Part shown: positions 17,925 to 26,399 of the stretch, piece after piece
Position numbering within the stretch: the stretch's first letter is position 1
Layout: every line of letters begins with the position of its first letter
Origin: RHLJ01 sp965247355
GTDB taxonomy: Bacteria; Bacteroidota; Rhodothermia; Balneolales; Balneolaceae
Length of the DNA stretch: 64,000 nt
Assembly: GCA_965247355.1 (NCBI GenBank)
Contig: OZ252011.1
Location: 124,001 to 188,000 of the forward strand
Direction of reading: 5' to 3'
Translations under genes and position numbers: made by a program
The notes under the pieces: generated by a model
Seen by the model: the letters and a program-made list of their open reading frames with translations, nothing else
Databases searched by the model: none
What the model was told of the DNA's origin: nothing

Positions 17925-19079
17925 TTATTCTATGAAGGGATTTGAAAATTTTTCGTCTTCAGTAAGTTCGCGATCGGTAAGTGTTTTCATGAATGCAACT
18001 AGTGCTTCTTTTTCCAGATCGCTCAAATTCATCCTTATCGGTCTGCCATTTCTTTGTAAACGATTATCCAAAGTAGGACTTTCCTGCACACCGGAATTGT
18101 AATGCTCAACAACTTCCTCCAGAGTTTCGAAACGGCCATCATGCATATAGGGTGCTGTTAGTTCGATATTTCTTAGGGATCCGGTTTTGAACTTTCCATT
18201 ATCCTGATTTCTTCCGGTAACTTCACCTAATCCTAAATCAGTAATTACAGCATCAAGTCCATTATTTCGGGCTTCATCCCCAACAAAAAGATCAGAGGTA
18301 TGGCACGTAGCACATTCAGTATCTCGTGAAAAGAATACGCGTTTTCCTAAGTTTTCCAGATCAGAAAAATTAGGGAAATCATCATCGGGACGGTTTACCT
18401 GAGCCCGTCCTTCATCATATTTAGATTGATAGGAAACAATTGAGCGCACGAATTGAGAAAGTGCAAATGAAATACGTTCTGAGGTTACTTCTTCATCACC
18501 ATACACTCGTTCAAATAGCACAGGATAATAAGGCTGCGCTTCCACTTTGGTTTCGAGTTCATCGAGCGTTAGGCCCATTTCAACCTCATCCTGAATCGGC
18601 ATCAAGACTTGTTCTTCTAACGAACCGGCGCGTTCATCCCAAAAGAAATGGCCGTTTTCATAGTATTGTGAATTGGAAAGCCCCATTGAGTTTCGACCAG
18701 TGAGTCCGCCATCAAACCCTTCGCTTAATACAACATTATCTGAAAAACCGGCTTCCTGTTTATGACAGGAAGCACATGAAATAGTATTATTTGCAGATAG
18801 GTTCACATCATAGAATAAAACACGGCCTAAAGTAGCACCCCAGTCGGTTATGTGATTGTTATTGGGAGTGTTGTCTTGTTGAGTATTTGGTTGAAGATTG
18901 AAGAAAGCAGGCAGATCCGGATCGGCGTAGTTATCTGCTTGGTCGGGTATAGTTAAAAACTGACCCAGAACTGCCGCTTCTTCAGTTTCTAGTTGATCTT
19001 CAGAGTTGGTGCCGGGAAGTTCTTCGCACGAAGCGAGAACAAAAATGACGAGAATGAAAAAGCCGAAATTTTTCTTCAT
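17925..19079 (-). CDS. Di-haem cytochrome c peroxidase (MauG/CcpA family) lipoprotein
   Basis: This 384-residue lipoprotein (lipobox VLASC, Cys18) carries two CXXCH haem c sites: Cys102-Cys105-His106 (CASCH) and Cys256-Cys259-His260 (CATCH). The late APYMHDGRFETLEEVVEHY motif is characteristic of bacterial di-haem peroxidases. It would reduce hydrogen peroxide with electrons from a small cytochrome, or oxidise a protein target as MauG does, in the periplasm. A small lipoprotein gene and a haem-binding gene lie upstream on the same strand, but a terminator at 19167-19203 separates it from them. Confidence 0.92.
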   Translation of the reverse strand: MKKNFGFFILVIFVLASCEELPGTNSEDQLETEEAAVLGQFLTIPDQADNYADPDLPAFFNLQPNTQQDNTPNNNHITDWGATLGRVLFYDVNLSANNTISCASCHKQEAGFSDNVVLSEGFDGGLTGRNSMGLSNSQYYENGHFFWDERAGSLEEQVLMPIQDEVEMGLTLDELETKVEAQPYYPVLFERVYGDEEVTSERISFALSQFVRSIVSYQSKYDEGRAQVNRPDDDFPNFSDLENLGKRVFFSRDTECATCHTSDLFVGDEARNNGLDAVITDLGLGEVTGRNQDNGKFKTGSLRNIELTAPYMHDGRFETLEEVVEHYNSGVQESPTLDNRLQRNGRPIRMNLSDLEKEALVAFMKTLTDRELTEDEKFSNPFIE

Positions 19080-19166
19080 GAGTAATTGAAATGGTTGGTG
19101 TTTCGACTTTAGTACACCTGAGATATAGATTACCCCTAATTAAGGAGAGAAAGAATTTATTGAATA

Positions 19167-19203
19167 AAAAAAGGCATTCTGAATGCTTCAGAATGCCTTT
19201 TTT
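19167..19203 (-). terminator. Strong bidirectional terminator
   Basis: GGCATTCTGAA and TTCAGAATGCC pair perfectly around a 3-base loop and are extended by an A run and a T run to a 17-bp stem. It follows the small lipoprotein gene ending at 19231 on the minus strand. Confidence 0.9.
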
Positions 19204-19230
19204 GGACATGAATTTTGTAGAGTAAATTAT

Positions 19231-19596
19231 TTATCTGCTTGCGATTATTGTAAAAGTGGTGCCGCCATTAATCGAGTAATAAATCGTAATTACATTATCA
19301 TCAAAAGTGGCATTACCTCCAATCGTATTTGAAGAAAATTGGGTATCGATTTTAAAACCATCATCGGTAAGTTGAACGGGAATTGATACTAATGAATTAG
19401 TCCATTCTGCTTCTACCATAGTGCCTTCTATACCATTACTGTAAATGGTTAATGGAAATGTGGAAGGTGAACCGATTTTTTTAGCGGTATAAATTCCGGT
19501 TATATCATCCGCTGATAGCCCGTCATCATTACAAGACAGAGTTAGGAGGCTCAGAAAAATTACAATTAGTATTGTGCTTGAATATTCTTTTCTCAT
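19231..19596 (-). CDS. Small lipoprotein of unknown function
   Basis: This 121-residue protein has a signal and lipobox (LLTLSC, Cys22), then a short Asp-rich linker (CNDDGLSADD). The rest is beta-strand-rich, with GIYTAKKIG at its start and ITIYYSINGGTTF near the end, resembling a small lipocalin or DUF-type sandwich. I do not recognise the family. It ends in a strong terminator and is separated by 76 bases from the upstream haem-binding gene. It is probably a single-gene unit or the end of a two-gene unit. Membrane anchoring is predicted from sequence; no function can be assigned. Confidence 0.7.
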   Translation of the reverse strand: MRKEYSSTILIVIFLSLLTLSCNDDGLSADDITGIYTAKKIGSPSTFPLTIYSNGIEGTMVEAEWTNSLVSIPVQLTDDGFKIDTQFSSNTIGGNATFDDNVITIYYSINGGTTFTIIASR

Positions 19597-19672
19597 GACG
19601 TTGTTATTTGAGATTTGATAAATAGTCCGAAAAAACTACGTTTAAAGAGAAAAGATGTTTTGTAAAAAAGTC

Positions 19673-20149
19673 TTAAGAATCTTCGTTTCTCAAACTATCC
19701 GGATAAACAATTGGGCGAAGTTCAGCGAACCAATCTATGAGTAACTCACGTTGTTCCCAGGTTAGGCGAGCATCCCCATGAGCCCAGGTGTAGGAGGGAA
19801 GAGGCATTTCTTCAGTTTCGGTATACTCTATTCCTTCTTCCAGTTTGTGATCAGCGCGACGTGGATTATAGTTTCCGAACTCAGAAAAGTTTAATTCGTC
19901 TCTGCCTTCATCAATATGGTCTTTTACCCACCAGGCTAAAGGCTGGGTATAGGTGTACCATGGATATTCAGTCTCATAAGAATGACAATCGTAGCAGGCA
20001 GCCTTAAGGATGCTCGCGACTTCAGCAGATGGAGGGTACATAGCCATAAAATCCTTTGGGCTATCATACTCCGGATTGGTTTTATCAATCTGAAAGAATT
20101 GAAGAATAAGAAGTACTGCTGCGAGTCCGAGAAGTATTTTTTTGATCAT
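19673..20149 (-). CDS. Haem-binding domain protein
   Basis: This 158-residue protein has an N-terminal membrane anchor (residues 4-19) and a single haem c motif, Cys52-Tyr-Asp-Cys55-His56, within the phrase CYDCHSYETEYPWY. That phrase and the later TWAHGDARLTWEQRELLIDWF match the Haem_bd family common in Bacteroidota. It is probably an anchored periplasmic cytochrome that could pass electrons, for instance to the nearby di-haem peroxidase; this pairing is inference from proximity. The gene lies 66 bases from the glutaryl-CoA dehydrogenase-like gene. Confidence 0.87.
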   Translation of the reverse strand: MIKKILLGLAAVLLILQFFQIDKTNPEYDSPKDFMAMYPPSAEVASILKAACYDCHSYETEYPWYTYTQPLAWWVKDHIDEGRDELNFSEFGNYNPRRADHKLEEGIEYTETEEMPLPSYTWAHGDARLTWEQRELLIDWFAELRPIVYPDSLRNEDS

Positions 20150-20215
20150 TGTGATCTAAAACTTTTGTGATAATGAATTATCAGAATAGTATTGAAAGAT
20201 CATTCAAAAATAAAA

Positions 20216-21424
20216 TCAAGAATTCCCTTTTGGTGTAAAAGACTGTATTCCGGTAATTTCTCTTCCAAGGATTAATCCGTGAATGTCATAGGTGCCTTCA
20301 TAGGTATTTACGGATTCCAGGTTCATCATATGATGAATGATGCGGTAGTCTCCGGTTATACCATTTCCGCCGTGCATATCACGCGCAATTCTGGAAATTT
20401 CCAATGCTTTGCCACAGTTGTTTCGTTTGGCAAGAGAAGTCATAGAAGGATGATCACGGCCTTCATCTTTGAGTTTTCCTAACCGAAGAGCCAGCATCTG
20501 CATCGCTGTAATATCAGTCAGCATATTTGCCAGTTTTGTCTGAATTAGTTGATTCGCAGCCAATGGTTTTCCAAACTGCTTTCTGTCGAGTACATACTGT
20601 CTGGCTTTTTGATAGCAAAATTCGGCAGATCCGATCGTTCCCCAGGCAATCCCATAACGAGCACTATTTAAACACATGAATGGACCTTTTAGTCCTTTGA
20701 TATCTGGGAATACATTTTCATCCGGTACGAATACATCATCAAAAACCAGTTCACCGGTTTCAGAAGCACGCAGACTCATTTTGTATTTAGTGTGTGGAGC
20801 AGAAAACCCTTTCATCCCTTTTTCAACCAGAAAACCTCGGATTACTCCTTCATCATCTTTGTTCTCTTTCGCTTTTGCCCAAACCACAGCTACATCGGCA
20901 ATAGGTGAGTTGGTAATCCACATCTTAGCGCCGTTCATTTTCCATCCGCCATCTACTTTAACTGCAGTAGTTACCATTGAGCCAGGATCAGAACCGTGAT
21001 CGGGTTCCGTTAATCCGAAACAGCCAATCATTTCTCCGGAAGCGAGTTTTGGTATAAATCGGTGCTTTTGTTCTTCAGTTCCAAAAATTGAAATTGGGTA
21101 CATCACCAATGAAGATTGTACACTCATAAAAGAGCGGTAGCCTGAATCGACTCGTTCTACTTCCCGCGCAACTAATCCATAAGCGGTATAGCTGGCTCCG
21201 GCGCCCCCATATTCTTCCGGGATATTAATTCCCAATAATCCCATTTCACCCATTTCTTTGGCGATATCCTGATCAAAATATTCCTCCGTATTTCCTTTCA
21301 GCGCACGGGGTTCCAGATTTGCCTGAGCATAATCCCGGGCAGTTTCCATGATCAGACGATCTTCCTCATTTAGTTCAGATTCAAAGAGGAGTGCATCGTC
21401 GATATTGAATAGGTTTTTGGACAT
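20216..21424 (-). CDS. gcdH: Glutaryl-CoA dehydrogenase-like acyl-CoA dehydrogenase
   Basis: This 402-residue acyl-CoA dehydrogenase ends in the pattern typical of glutaryl-CoA dehydrogenases, NLESVNTYEGTYDIHGLILG, with catalytic base Glu376. FAD-binding stretches are visible (GCFGLTEPDHGSDPGSM and RKQFGKPLAANQ). It oxidises and decarboxylates glutaryl-CoA in lysine and tryptophan breakdown and passes electrons to ETF. The ETF genes and a second dehydrogenase lie just upstream on the same strand. An AT-rich palindrome (21496-21559) fills the gap to the second dehydrogenase. Confidence 0.88.
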   Translation of the reverse strand: MSKNLFNIDDALLFESELNEEDRLIMETARDYAQANLEPRALKGNTEEYFDQDIAKEMGEMGLLGINIPEEYGGAGASYTAYGLVAREVERVDSGYRSFMSVQSSLVMYPISIFGTEEQKHRFIPKLASGEMIGCFGLTEPDHGSDPGSMVTTAVKVDGGWKMNGAKMWITNSPIADVAVVWAKAKENKDDEGVIRGFLVEKGMKGFSAPHTKYKMSLRASETGELVFDDVFVPDENVFPDIKGLKGPFMCLNSARYGIAWGTIGSAEFCYQKARQYVLDRKQFGKPLAANQLIQTKLANMLTDITAMQMLALRLGKLKDEGRDHPSMTSLAKRNNCGKALEISRIARDMHGGNGITGDYRIIHHMMNLESVNTYEGTYDIHGLILGREITGIQSFTPKGNS

Positions 21425-21495
21425 GAAATCGGTGTTTGAATTAATTTTTTGAATGGTACGGAAAGTGTATTTCTTTTAGTAGTTGAAAAGTGATA

Positions 21496-21559
21496 AATGT
21501 TAAATGCTCAATGTTAAATTGGATACCTATTTAACATTGAGCATTAAGAATTCAACATT
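21496..21559. repeat. AT-rich intergenic palindrome 1
   Basis: ATGCTCAATGTTAAAT (21504-21519) and its perfect inverse (21529-21544) form a 16-bp stem with a 9-base loop. Outer arms AAATGTT/AACATTT extend it to the stop codon of the upstream gene. The arms are built from short related units (AATGTTAAATG), as in palindromes 2 and 3. There is no T run, so it is not a classic terminator. Confidence 0.8.
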
Positions 21560-22731
21560 TAAGAAAGAGTCTTTTTCAATTCCCTGGCAATTACTAATCT
21601 TTGTACTTCAGAAGTTCCTTCACCAATAGTCATTAGTTTAGAATCACGAAGGAATCGCTCCACGTGGTACTCTTTGGTATATCCATATCCACCATGAATC
21701 TGGACAGCCTCAAGTGCAGCTTTTACTGATAATTCAGAAGCAAACAGCTTTGCCATAGACGCTTCAGTTGTATACGATTTTCCCTGATCTTTTAAGGTGG
21801 CAGCTCTCCATACCAGTAGACGGGCGGCATCAATTTCAGTAGCCATGTCTACCAGTTTTCCTTCTATGTATTGGTTATCACCAATGGGTTTGCCAAACTG
21901 TTTTCTTTCCTGGGAATACTTAAGGGATTCTTCGAATGAACCACGGGCTATACCAACCGAAAGAGCGGCTATTCCGACCCGGCCACCATCGAGAACTTTC
22001 ATAGTATCGATGAAGCCCATGCCTTCTTCACCGAGAAGATTCTCTGCTGGTACTTTTACATTTTCAAAAATTACTTCTGTTGTGTCGGACGAATTCATCC
22101 CTAGTTTATGCATTCCAGGACCAGATTTTACACCCGCCCACTCTTTTTCAACAATAAATGCGCTAATTCCTTTGGTTCCTTTATCAGCATCAGTTTTGGC
22201 AAGTACTACATAGGTATCACCCACAGACCCTTGAGTGATAAAAATCTTTGAACCATTTAAAATCCAGTGATCCCCATCTTCTACAGCAGTAGTTTTCATT
22301 CCTGAGGCATCACTACCGGATCCAGGTTCAGTCAAGCACCAGGCTCCTAGTTTTTCTCCGGAGCATAATTCAGGCATGTATTTCAATTTCTGATCATGGT
22401 TTCCAGCAATAGCAATATGTCCGGTTCCAAGTGAGGAATGTGAGGCAACGGTTAGTGCAAGGGAGGCGTCCCAACGAGCTATTTCTTCAATTGCCAGACA
22501 GAAACTCAGAGTATCAAACCCGGCTCCACCATATTGTTCGGGGTGATAAATTCCCAGCATCCCCATTTCTCCCAGCTGTTTTACAATAGTCATTGGGAAT
22601 TCTTTGCTGTTATCTCGTTCCATCACGGTTGTAGCCACATGGCGTTCAACAAAATCTTTTACACTGTCGCGGATCATTTTCTGATCTTCGTTCAGTTCAA
22701 AAGAAAGTCCTGATTCTAAAATAGTTTCCAT
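21559..22731 (-). CDS. Acyl-CoA dehydrogenase, butyryl/short-chain type
   Basis: This 390-residue acyl-CoA dehydrogenase starts at the ATG at 22731; the frame is open 12 codons further, but the METILESG start avoids overlap with fixX. The catalytic Glu lies in TIGEGTSEVQ near the C-terminus (residue 371), the usual place for short-chain dehydrogenases. CLTEPGSGSDASG and RKQFGKPIGDNQ mark the FAD region, and IHGGYGYTKEY is strongly conserved in the family. It oxidises a short or branched acyl-CoA and gives electrons to the ETF encoded upstream. The exact substrate is unresolved. Confidence 0.9.
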   Translation of the reverse strand: METILESGLSFELNEDQKMIRDSVKDFVERHVATTVMERDNSKEFPMTIVKQLGEMGMLGIYHPEQYGGAGFDTLSFCLAIEEIARWDASLALTVASHSSLGTGHIAIAGNHDQKLKYMPELCSGEKLGAWCLTEPGSGSDASGMKTTAVEDGDHWILNGSKIFITQGSVGDTYVVLAKTDADKGTKGISAFIVEKEWAGVKSGPGMHKLGMNSSDTTEVIFENVKVPAENLLGEEGMGFIDTMKVLDGGRVGIAALSVGIARGSFEESLKYSQERKQFGKPIGDNQYIEGKLVDMATEIDAARLLVWRAATLKDQGKSYTTEASMAKLFASELSVKAALEAVQIHGGYGYTKEYHVERFLRDSKLMTIGEGTSEVQRLVIARELKKTLS

Positions 22732-22759
22732 CTGTTGATTTATATATTGATTTCGGGAT

Positions 22760-23062
22760 TTACCCAAAGTTCCAGTTTACTCCACGACCAATTTCCGGGT
22801 CCGGAAAATTCCAGTCTACAGCGCCCTGATCGCAGGCGTACATGCAGGTTCCACACTCGATGCAGTCCTCAACCTGAAAATGGACCTGATTATGTTCATC
22901 CAAAGTGTAGCAGTTTGCCGGGCAAACCCAGGTAGTGCATTTGTGAGGACATCCGGAGTTGCAGATGTCGGTATCAACGATGATGTGAGGTTTAATTTCT
23001 GACTTGGCCTGATTTCGATAACTAACAAGGCCAAGGCGTTCACTTAGTTTTAAGAGCTTCAT
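22760..23062 (-). CDS. fixX: FixX-like ferredoxin subunit
   Basis: This 100-residue ferredoxin-like protein has a second-half motif CIECGTCMYAC, as in FixX and the Fe-S domain of ETF-quinone oxidoreductase. The first half carries an additional Cys-rich segment, CNSGCPHKCTTWVCPANC, with more cysteines than one 4Fe-4S cluster needs, so a second cluster is possible. It overlaps the end of fixC by 4 bases (ATGA), consistent with a tight complex. It should relay electrons from FixC to quinone at the membrane. Confidence 0.9.
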   Translation of the reverse strand: MKLLKLSERLGLVSYRNQAKSEIKPHIIVDTDICNSGCPHKCTTWVCPANCYTLDEHNQVHFQVEDCIECGTCMYACDQGAVDWNFPDPEIGRGVNWNFG

Positions 23063-24384
23063 AAAGATTTCCTTGCTTTAAATCCTAATTTCAGTAATTC
23101 CCAAAGTGAGGCATGACGCTTAATAGCTCCCAATAACATTTTCTCTGATTTAGGTGTAGGCTCATTCTTAATAGTGAAGAACTGTCGCCCAAAATCACAG
23201 ACTAAATTTGGTACTTTATTCTGCATAGTATCAGTGTGAAGCAAATGAACAGCATCCTGAAAGTTGTTGATGTCTTTCATCACGTAGCTGTCATTTAAAG
23301 CAGAACGGTATTCCTTTAAAGTAGTTGAAGTGAAATCATTTCTTTCTTTTGCTTTTACGATAGTTTCTGCTGCAAGAATTCCTGATCGCATAGCATAATC
23401 CATTCCCTGAATGGCTTTACCTGCATTCATTAATAAGTTTGCTGCTTCACCAGCAATCAATATTCCATCCTTATACAATTCTTTTGGCATCGCTCTTGAA
23501 TCTCCAGAGGATACAACATGTGCTGAGTATTCTATAATTTCTCCGCCTTTAATAGCATCTGCTACTGTTGGGTGAGTTTTAAAATGATTTAGTAAATCGT
23601 GCGGACTTTTCTTCTTTTCACGTAAATCTTTAATACCCAAAACTAACCCAAGGGAAATGGTATCCCGGTTAGTGTATAGAAATCCACCGCCTTCTACGCC
23701 ATCGGTTCCCCATCCAACAAATTCGTTACTCATCCCGCTTAAGCCGTTTAGCTGAAAACGATCTTCTAACACCTTTTGATCAAAACGAATAATTTCTTTG
23801 ATACCTGTGAGCATATGATCGGCCGGTACGTATTTATCCTGAAGTCCAACCTGTCGTGTAAGCAGATTATTTACTCCTTCGGCAATGATTACAGAATCAG
23901 CATGAAATTCATCTTCTCCGGTTTTGATTCCAACTGCCTTGCCATTTTCCATCAATACTTCATCCACTTTGATGTTCGTAGCGATGAAGGAATCCATGGC
24001 GTAATCGCTTGCATCAATAGCTTCCTGAAGTTTTCCGGAAAGCCAGTTATCAAATTTTGAACGGAGAACTACAACTCCGGAATAAGGGGTTTCATTGAAG
24101 TGTTTGGATTTGAAATCTAAAGAGAAAGTGGATTGCTCATCCATGAAAGTCAGACGGCGATGATTTATAAACCGTTCCCAACCTCCATCTTCTTCTTCCC
24201 AGTAATTTGGAACAAGTTTGGCAAGATCGCTTCCCCATAAAACGCCACCGGAAACATTCTTAGCCCCAGCAAATTCGCCTCTTTCAATGAGTAGAAATTT
24301 CATGTTATTTCGGGCAAGGGTCATAGCAGCTGCTAACCCAGCAACACCACCGCCAATAACTATACAATCAAATTTATCTTCCAT
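23059..24384 (-). CDS. fixC: FixC-like flavoprotein (ETF:quinone oxidoreductase type)
   Basis: This 441-residue FAD protein opens with the dinucleotide-binding motif CIVIGGGVAGLAAA and later shows DGILIAGEAANLLMNAGKAIQGMDYAMRSG, broken here only for description, which is the FixC/ETF-QO FAD site. It lacks an Fe-S domain, which is supplied by FixX downstream. Together they accept electrons from ETF and reduce quinone. Gene order etfB-etfA-fixC-fixX matches fixABCX. Long AT-rich palindromes lie in the gaps upstream. Confidence 0.92.
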   Translation of the reverse strand: MEDKFDCIVIGGGVAGLAAAMTLARNNMKFLLIERGEFAGAKNVSGGVLWGSDLAKLVPNYWEEEDGGWERFINHRRLTFMDEQSTFSLDFKSKHFNETPYSGVVVLRSKFDNWLSGKLQEAIDASDYAMDSFIATNIKVDEVLMENGKAVGIKTGEDEFHADSVIIAEGVNNLLTRQVGLQDKYVPADHMLTGIKEIIRFDQKVLEDRFQLNGLSGMSNEFVGWGTDGVEGGGFLYTNRDTISLGLVLGIKDLREKKKSPHDLLNHFKTHPTVADAIKGGEIIEYSAHVVSSGDSRAMPKELYKDGILIAGEAANLLMNAGKAIQGMDYAMRSGILAAETIVKAKERNDFTSTTLKEYRSALNDSYVMKDINNFQDAVHLLHTDTMQNKVPNLVCDFGRQFFTIKNEPTPKSEKMLLGAIKRHASLWELLKLGFKARKSL

Positions 24385-24400
24385 TTGGAAATTTTGAATG

Positions 24401-24467
24401 CTGAATTATGAATTTTGAATTTGGCTGTTCACAACCAATTCAAAATTCAACATTCATAATTAATAAT
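24401..24467. repeat. AT-rich intergenic palindrome 2
   Basis: AATTTTGAATT (24411-24421) and AATTCAAAATT (24437-24447) pair, with inner TGG/CCA adding to the stem and a single bulged T. The outer parts repeat GAATGYTGAATT in inverted form. The unit TGAATTT recurs. The palindrome fills the gap between etfA and fixC. Confidence 0.75.
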
Positions 24468-25442
24468 TTATCCTCTGATCTTCTTCAATTCCTCAATAAA
24501 GGGAGGCAGTACTTTATACAAATCTCCTACAATACCGTAATCTGCTACCTCAAAAATAGGGGCATCGGCATCTTTGTTAATCGCTACGATCACTTTACTG
24601 TTAGCCATACCTGCAACGTGTTGTATCGCTCCGGAAATCCCAACTGCTATATATAATTGTGGAGAAACCACTTTTCCGGTTTGACCAATTTGGAGGCTTG
24701 GATCATACACCCCAGCCTCTGTCAGGGCTCTTGAGGCGCCAATTCCTGCGTTCAATACAGAAGCTAATTCAGAAATCAGATTTTTTGCTTCCTCATCTTT
24801 AACTCCGCGGCCAGCTGCAACAATTGATTCAGCTTCATTCAGATCGATGGTATCTCCTGTTGCCGAAATGATTTCACGTAGTTTAGCTTTCAAATCTGCT
24901 TCACTCATTGAGAAATCAATATTCACAACTTCAGCAGTTGCCGGAGATTCTACCAAATCATAGGAACCGGACCGAACAGAAACTAACACGGTATCACCAA
25001 AGACTTCTACATTTCCCATTATTTTGGCAGCCATAACAGGACGTTTTGCAGTTACCCTGTTTGAAGAGACATCAAAAGAAGAAACATCGGCTACCACACC
25101 TGCATTTTGATTAGCGGCAAGGGCTCCGAGGATATCTTTGGTTCCTTCGGTTGATGCAAAGGTTACGACTTTGGGGTTTGCCTTCTCCATCAGATTAGAT
25201 AAAGCTGAAAGGAGAGAAGCATTTCTGTGCTGATCAAAGATCGGGTCTTCAACTACATAAATTTTAGACGCACCATATTGCTGTACAGAATCTGTAAAAG
25301 ATGACGCATTAGCATCAATGATGACAGCTTCGCAAGTAAGGTCGTTAGCATCTGCAATTGCTTTACTTCTTGATAGAACTTCGAGAGATGATCGTTTAAT
25401 TTTGCCATCCGATATGGCTATGTGTGTAAGTATTGAACTCAT
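24468..25442 (-). CDS. etfA: Electron transfer flavoprotein alpha subunit
   Basis: This 324-residue ETF-alpha/FixB protein has an N-terminal ETF domain and a C-terminal FAD domain with the signature GQTGKVVSPQLYIAVGISGA and later VAINKDADAPIFEVADYGIVGD. It carries the FAD that takes electrons from acyl-CoA dehydrogenases. The ATG at 25442 sits right after palindrome 3, 78 bases from etfB. No sequence feature seen here decides between ordinary and electron-bifurcating ETF. Confidence 0.94.
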   Translation of the reverse strand: MSSILTHIAISDGKIKRSSLEVLSRSKAIADANDLTCEAVIIDANASSFTDSVQQYGASKIYVVEDPIFDQHRNASLLSALSNLMEKANPKVVTFASTEGTKDILGALAANQNAGVVADVSSFDVSSNRVTAKRPVMAAKIMGNVEVFGDTVLVSVRSGSYDLVESPATAEVVNIDFSMSEADLKAKLREIISATGDTIDLNEAESIVAAGRGVKDEEAKNLISELASVLNAGIGASRALTEAGVYDPSLQIGQTGKVVSPQLYIAVGISGAIQHVAGMANSKVIVAINKDADAPIFEVADYGIVGDLYKVLPPFIEELKKIRG

Positions 25443-25460
25443 GGGAAATATTAAATTCTT

Positions 25461-25522
25461 AATTTTAAATGCTAAATGTATATCGTCTTTGATTTAACAT
25501 TTAGCATTACGCATTTAAAATT
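25461..25522. repeat. AT-rich intergenic palindrome 3
   Basis: AATGCTAAATG (25468-25478) pairs with CATTTAGCATT (25498-25508), and AATTTTAAATG (25461-25471) pairs with CATTTAAAATT (25512-25522). These arms overlap, so two alternative foldings are possible. The palindrome occupies the gap between etfB and etfA and resembles palindrome 1 in its units. Confidence 0.75.
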
Positions 25523-26291
25523 ATATGACGTTTGCTTCGGTATCTAATAACTGTGCTACTTCGCGGGCGATTTCATCAGCCTCACCTTCAAACTTCTTTC
25601 CGGCCTCTCGGGCAGGCTTATGTTCATAAGAAGTAACTTTTGAGCTTGGTTTTAGTTCTTCTTCAGAAAGTCCAAGAGAAGAAAGCTCTACAGTATCAAA
25701 AGGCTTTCGTTTTGAAGCCATAATTCCTTTCAGATTAGGAATACGAGGTTCATTCATATCATTAGAACACGTAACTGCACAAGGTGTTGGCAATTCAATC
25801 ATCTCCTGTCCGGAATCACCCTGACGTTTTACAACCAGGCTCCCGGTTTCAATACCTAAGCCAACCGCATTTGACGCATATGGTAAACCAAGCATTTCTG
25901 CGACCATACTTCCGGTTAATCCGGAGTCAGTATCCTGAGACTGCTTTCCCAGTGAAATAATATCATATTCCTTGTCTTTGAAGAAGGCTGAAAGAATAGC
26001 AGCATAGCTGCCGGAATCAAATCCTTCCTGACCAGTAGTTGAAATATGGGTTCCTTTATCTGCACCCATAGCTAAAGCTTTTCGGATAGTTTCAGAGGCT
26101 TTAGCCGGACCGATACAAACAACTTCAACTTCTCCGCCATGTTGTTCTGTGAGTATAAGGGCTTCTTCAACAGCAGAGGCATCATAGGCGTTGAGCACCA
26201 TCCGGTCTGCATCCATAATTAATTCCCCGTCTTTAATTTGGAATGGCGCGGCTACGTCCGGCACCATTTTAATACATACATAAAATTTCAT
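25521..26291 (-). CDS. etfB: Electron transfer flavoprotein beta subunit
   Basis: This 256-residue ETF-beta/FixA protein opens KFYVCIKMVPDVAAPF and includes ALAMGADKGTHI and QDTDSGLTGSMVAEMLGLPY, the family signature in the AMP-binding half. It pairs with ETF-alpha to shuttle electrons from dehydrogenases to FixCX. It is the first gene of the fixABCX-like group. About 36 bases upstream an inverted pair (GGAACC/GGTTCC) may be an operator. Confidence 0.94.
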   Translation of the reverse strand: MKFYVCIKMVPDVAAPFQIKDGELIMDADRMVLNAYDASAVEEALILTEQHGGEVEVVCIGPAKASETIRKALAMGADKGTHISTTGQEGFDSGSYAAILSAFFKDKEYDIISLGKQSQDTDSGLTGSMVAEMLGLPYASNAVGLGIETGSLVVKRQGDSGQEMIELPTPCAVTCSNDMNEPRIPNLKGIMASKRKPFDTVELSSLGLSEEELKPSSKVTSYEHKPAREAGKKFEGEADEIAREVAQLLDTEANVI

Positions 26292-26326
26292 TCGTTGGGT
26301 ATTTTCGTCTTGATGTTTGTTCTTGT

Positions 26327-26368
26327 GGAACCGCTTTTCTGAAGCAAATAATATACAAAAATGGTTCC
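26327..26368 (-). promoter_or_regulatory. Inverted repeat upstream of etfB, possible operator
   Basis: GGAACCGCTTTT (26327-26338) and AAAAATGGTTCC (26357-26368) match as inverses at 10 of 12 positions. They lie 36-77 bases before the etfB start, where a promoter would be. A repressor of fatty-acid or amino-acid degradation could bind here; no regulator gene is adjacent. Confidence 0.35.
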
Positions 26369-26399
26369 GAAATAATCAGGAGAAAAGAGATAATTTCTA

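Noticed and set aside
21496..21559. Palindrome 1 as a Rho-independent terminator
   Set aside because: The stem is AT-rich and not followed by a T run, unlike the clear terminators at 11606, 19167 and 50638.
22760..26291. fixABCX as evidence for nitrogen fixation
   Set aside because: No nif genes are present and acyl-CoA dehydrogenases are directly adjacent.
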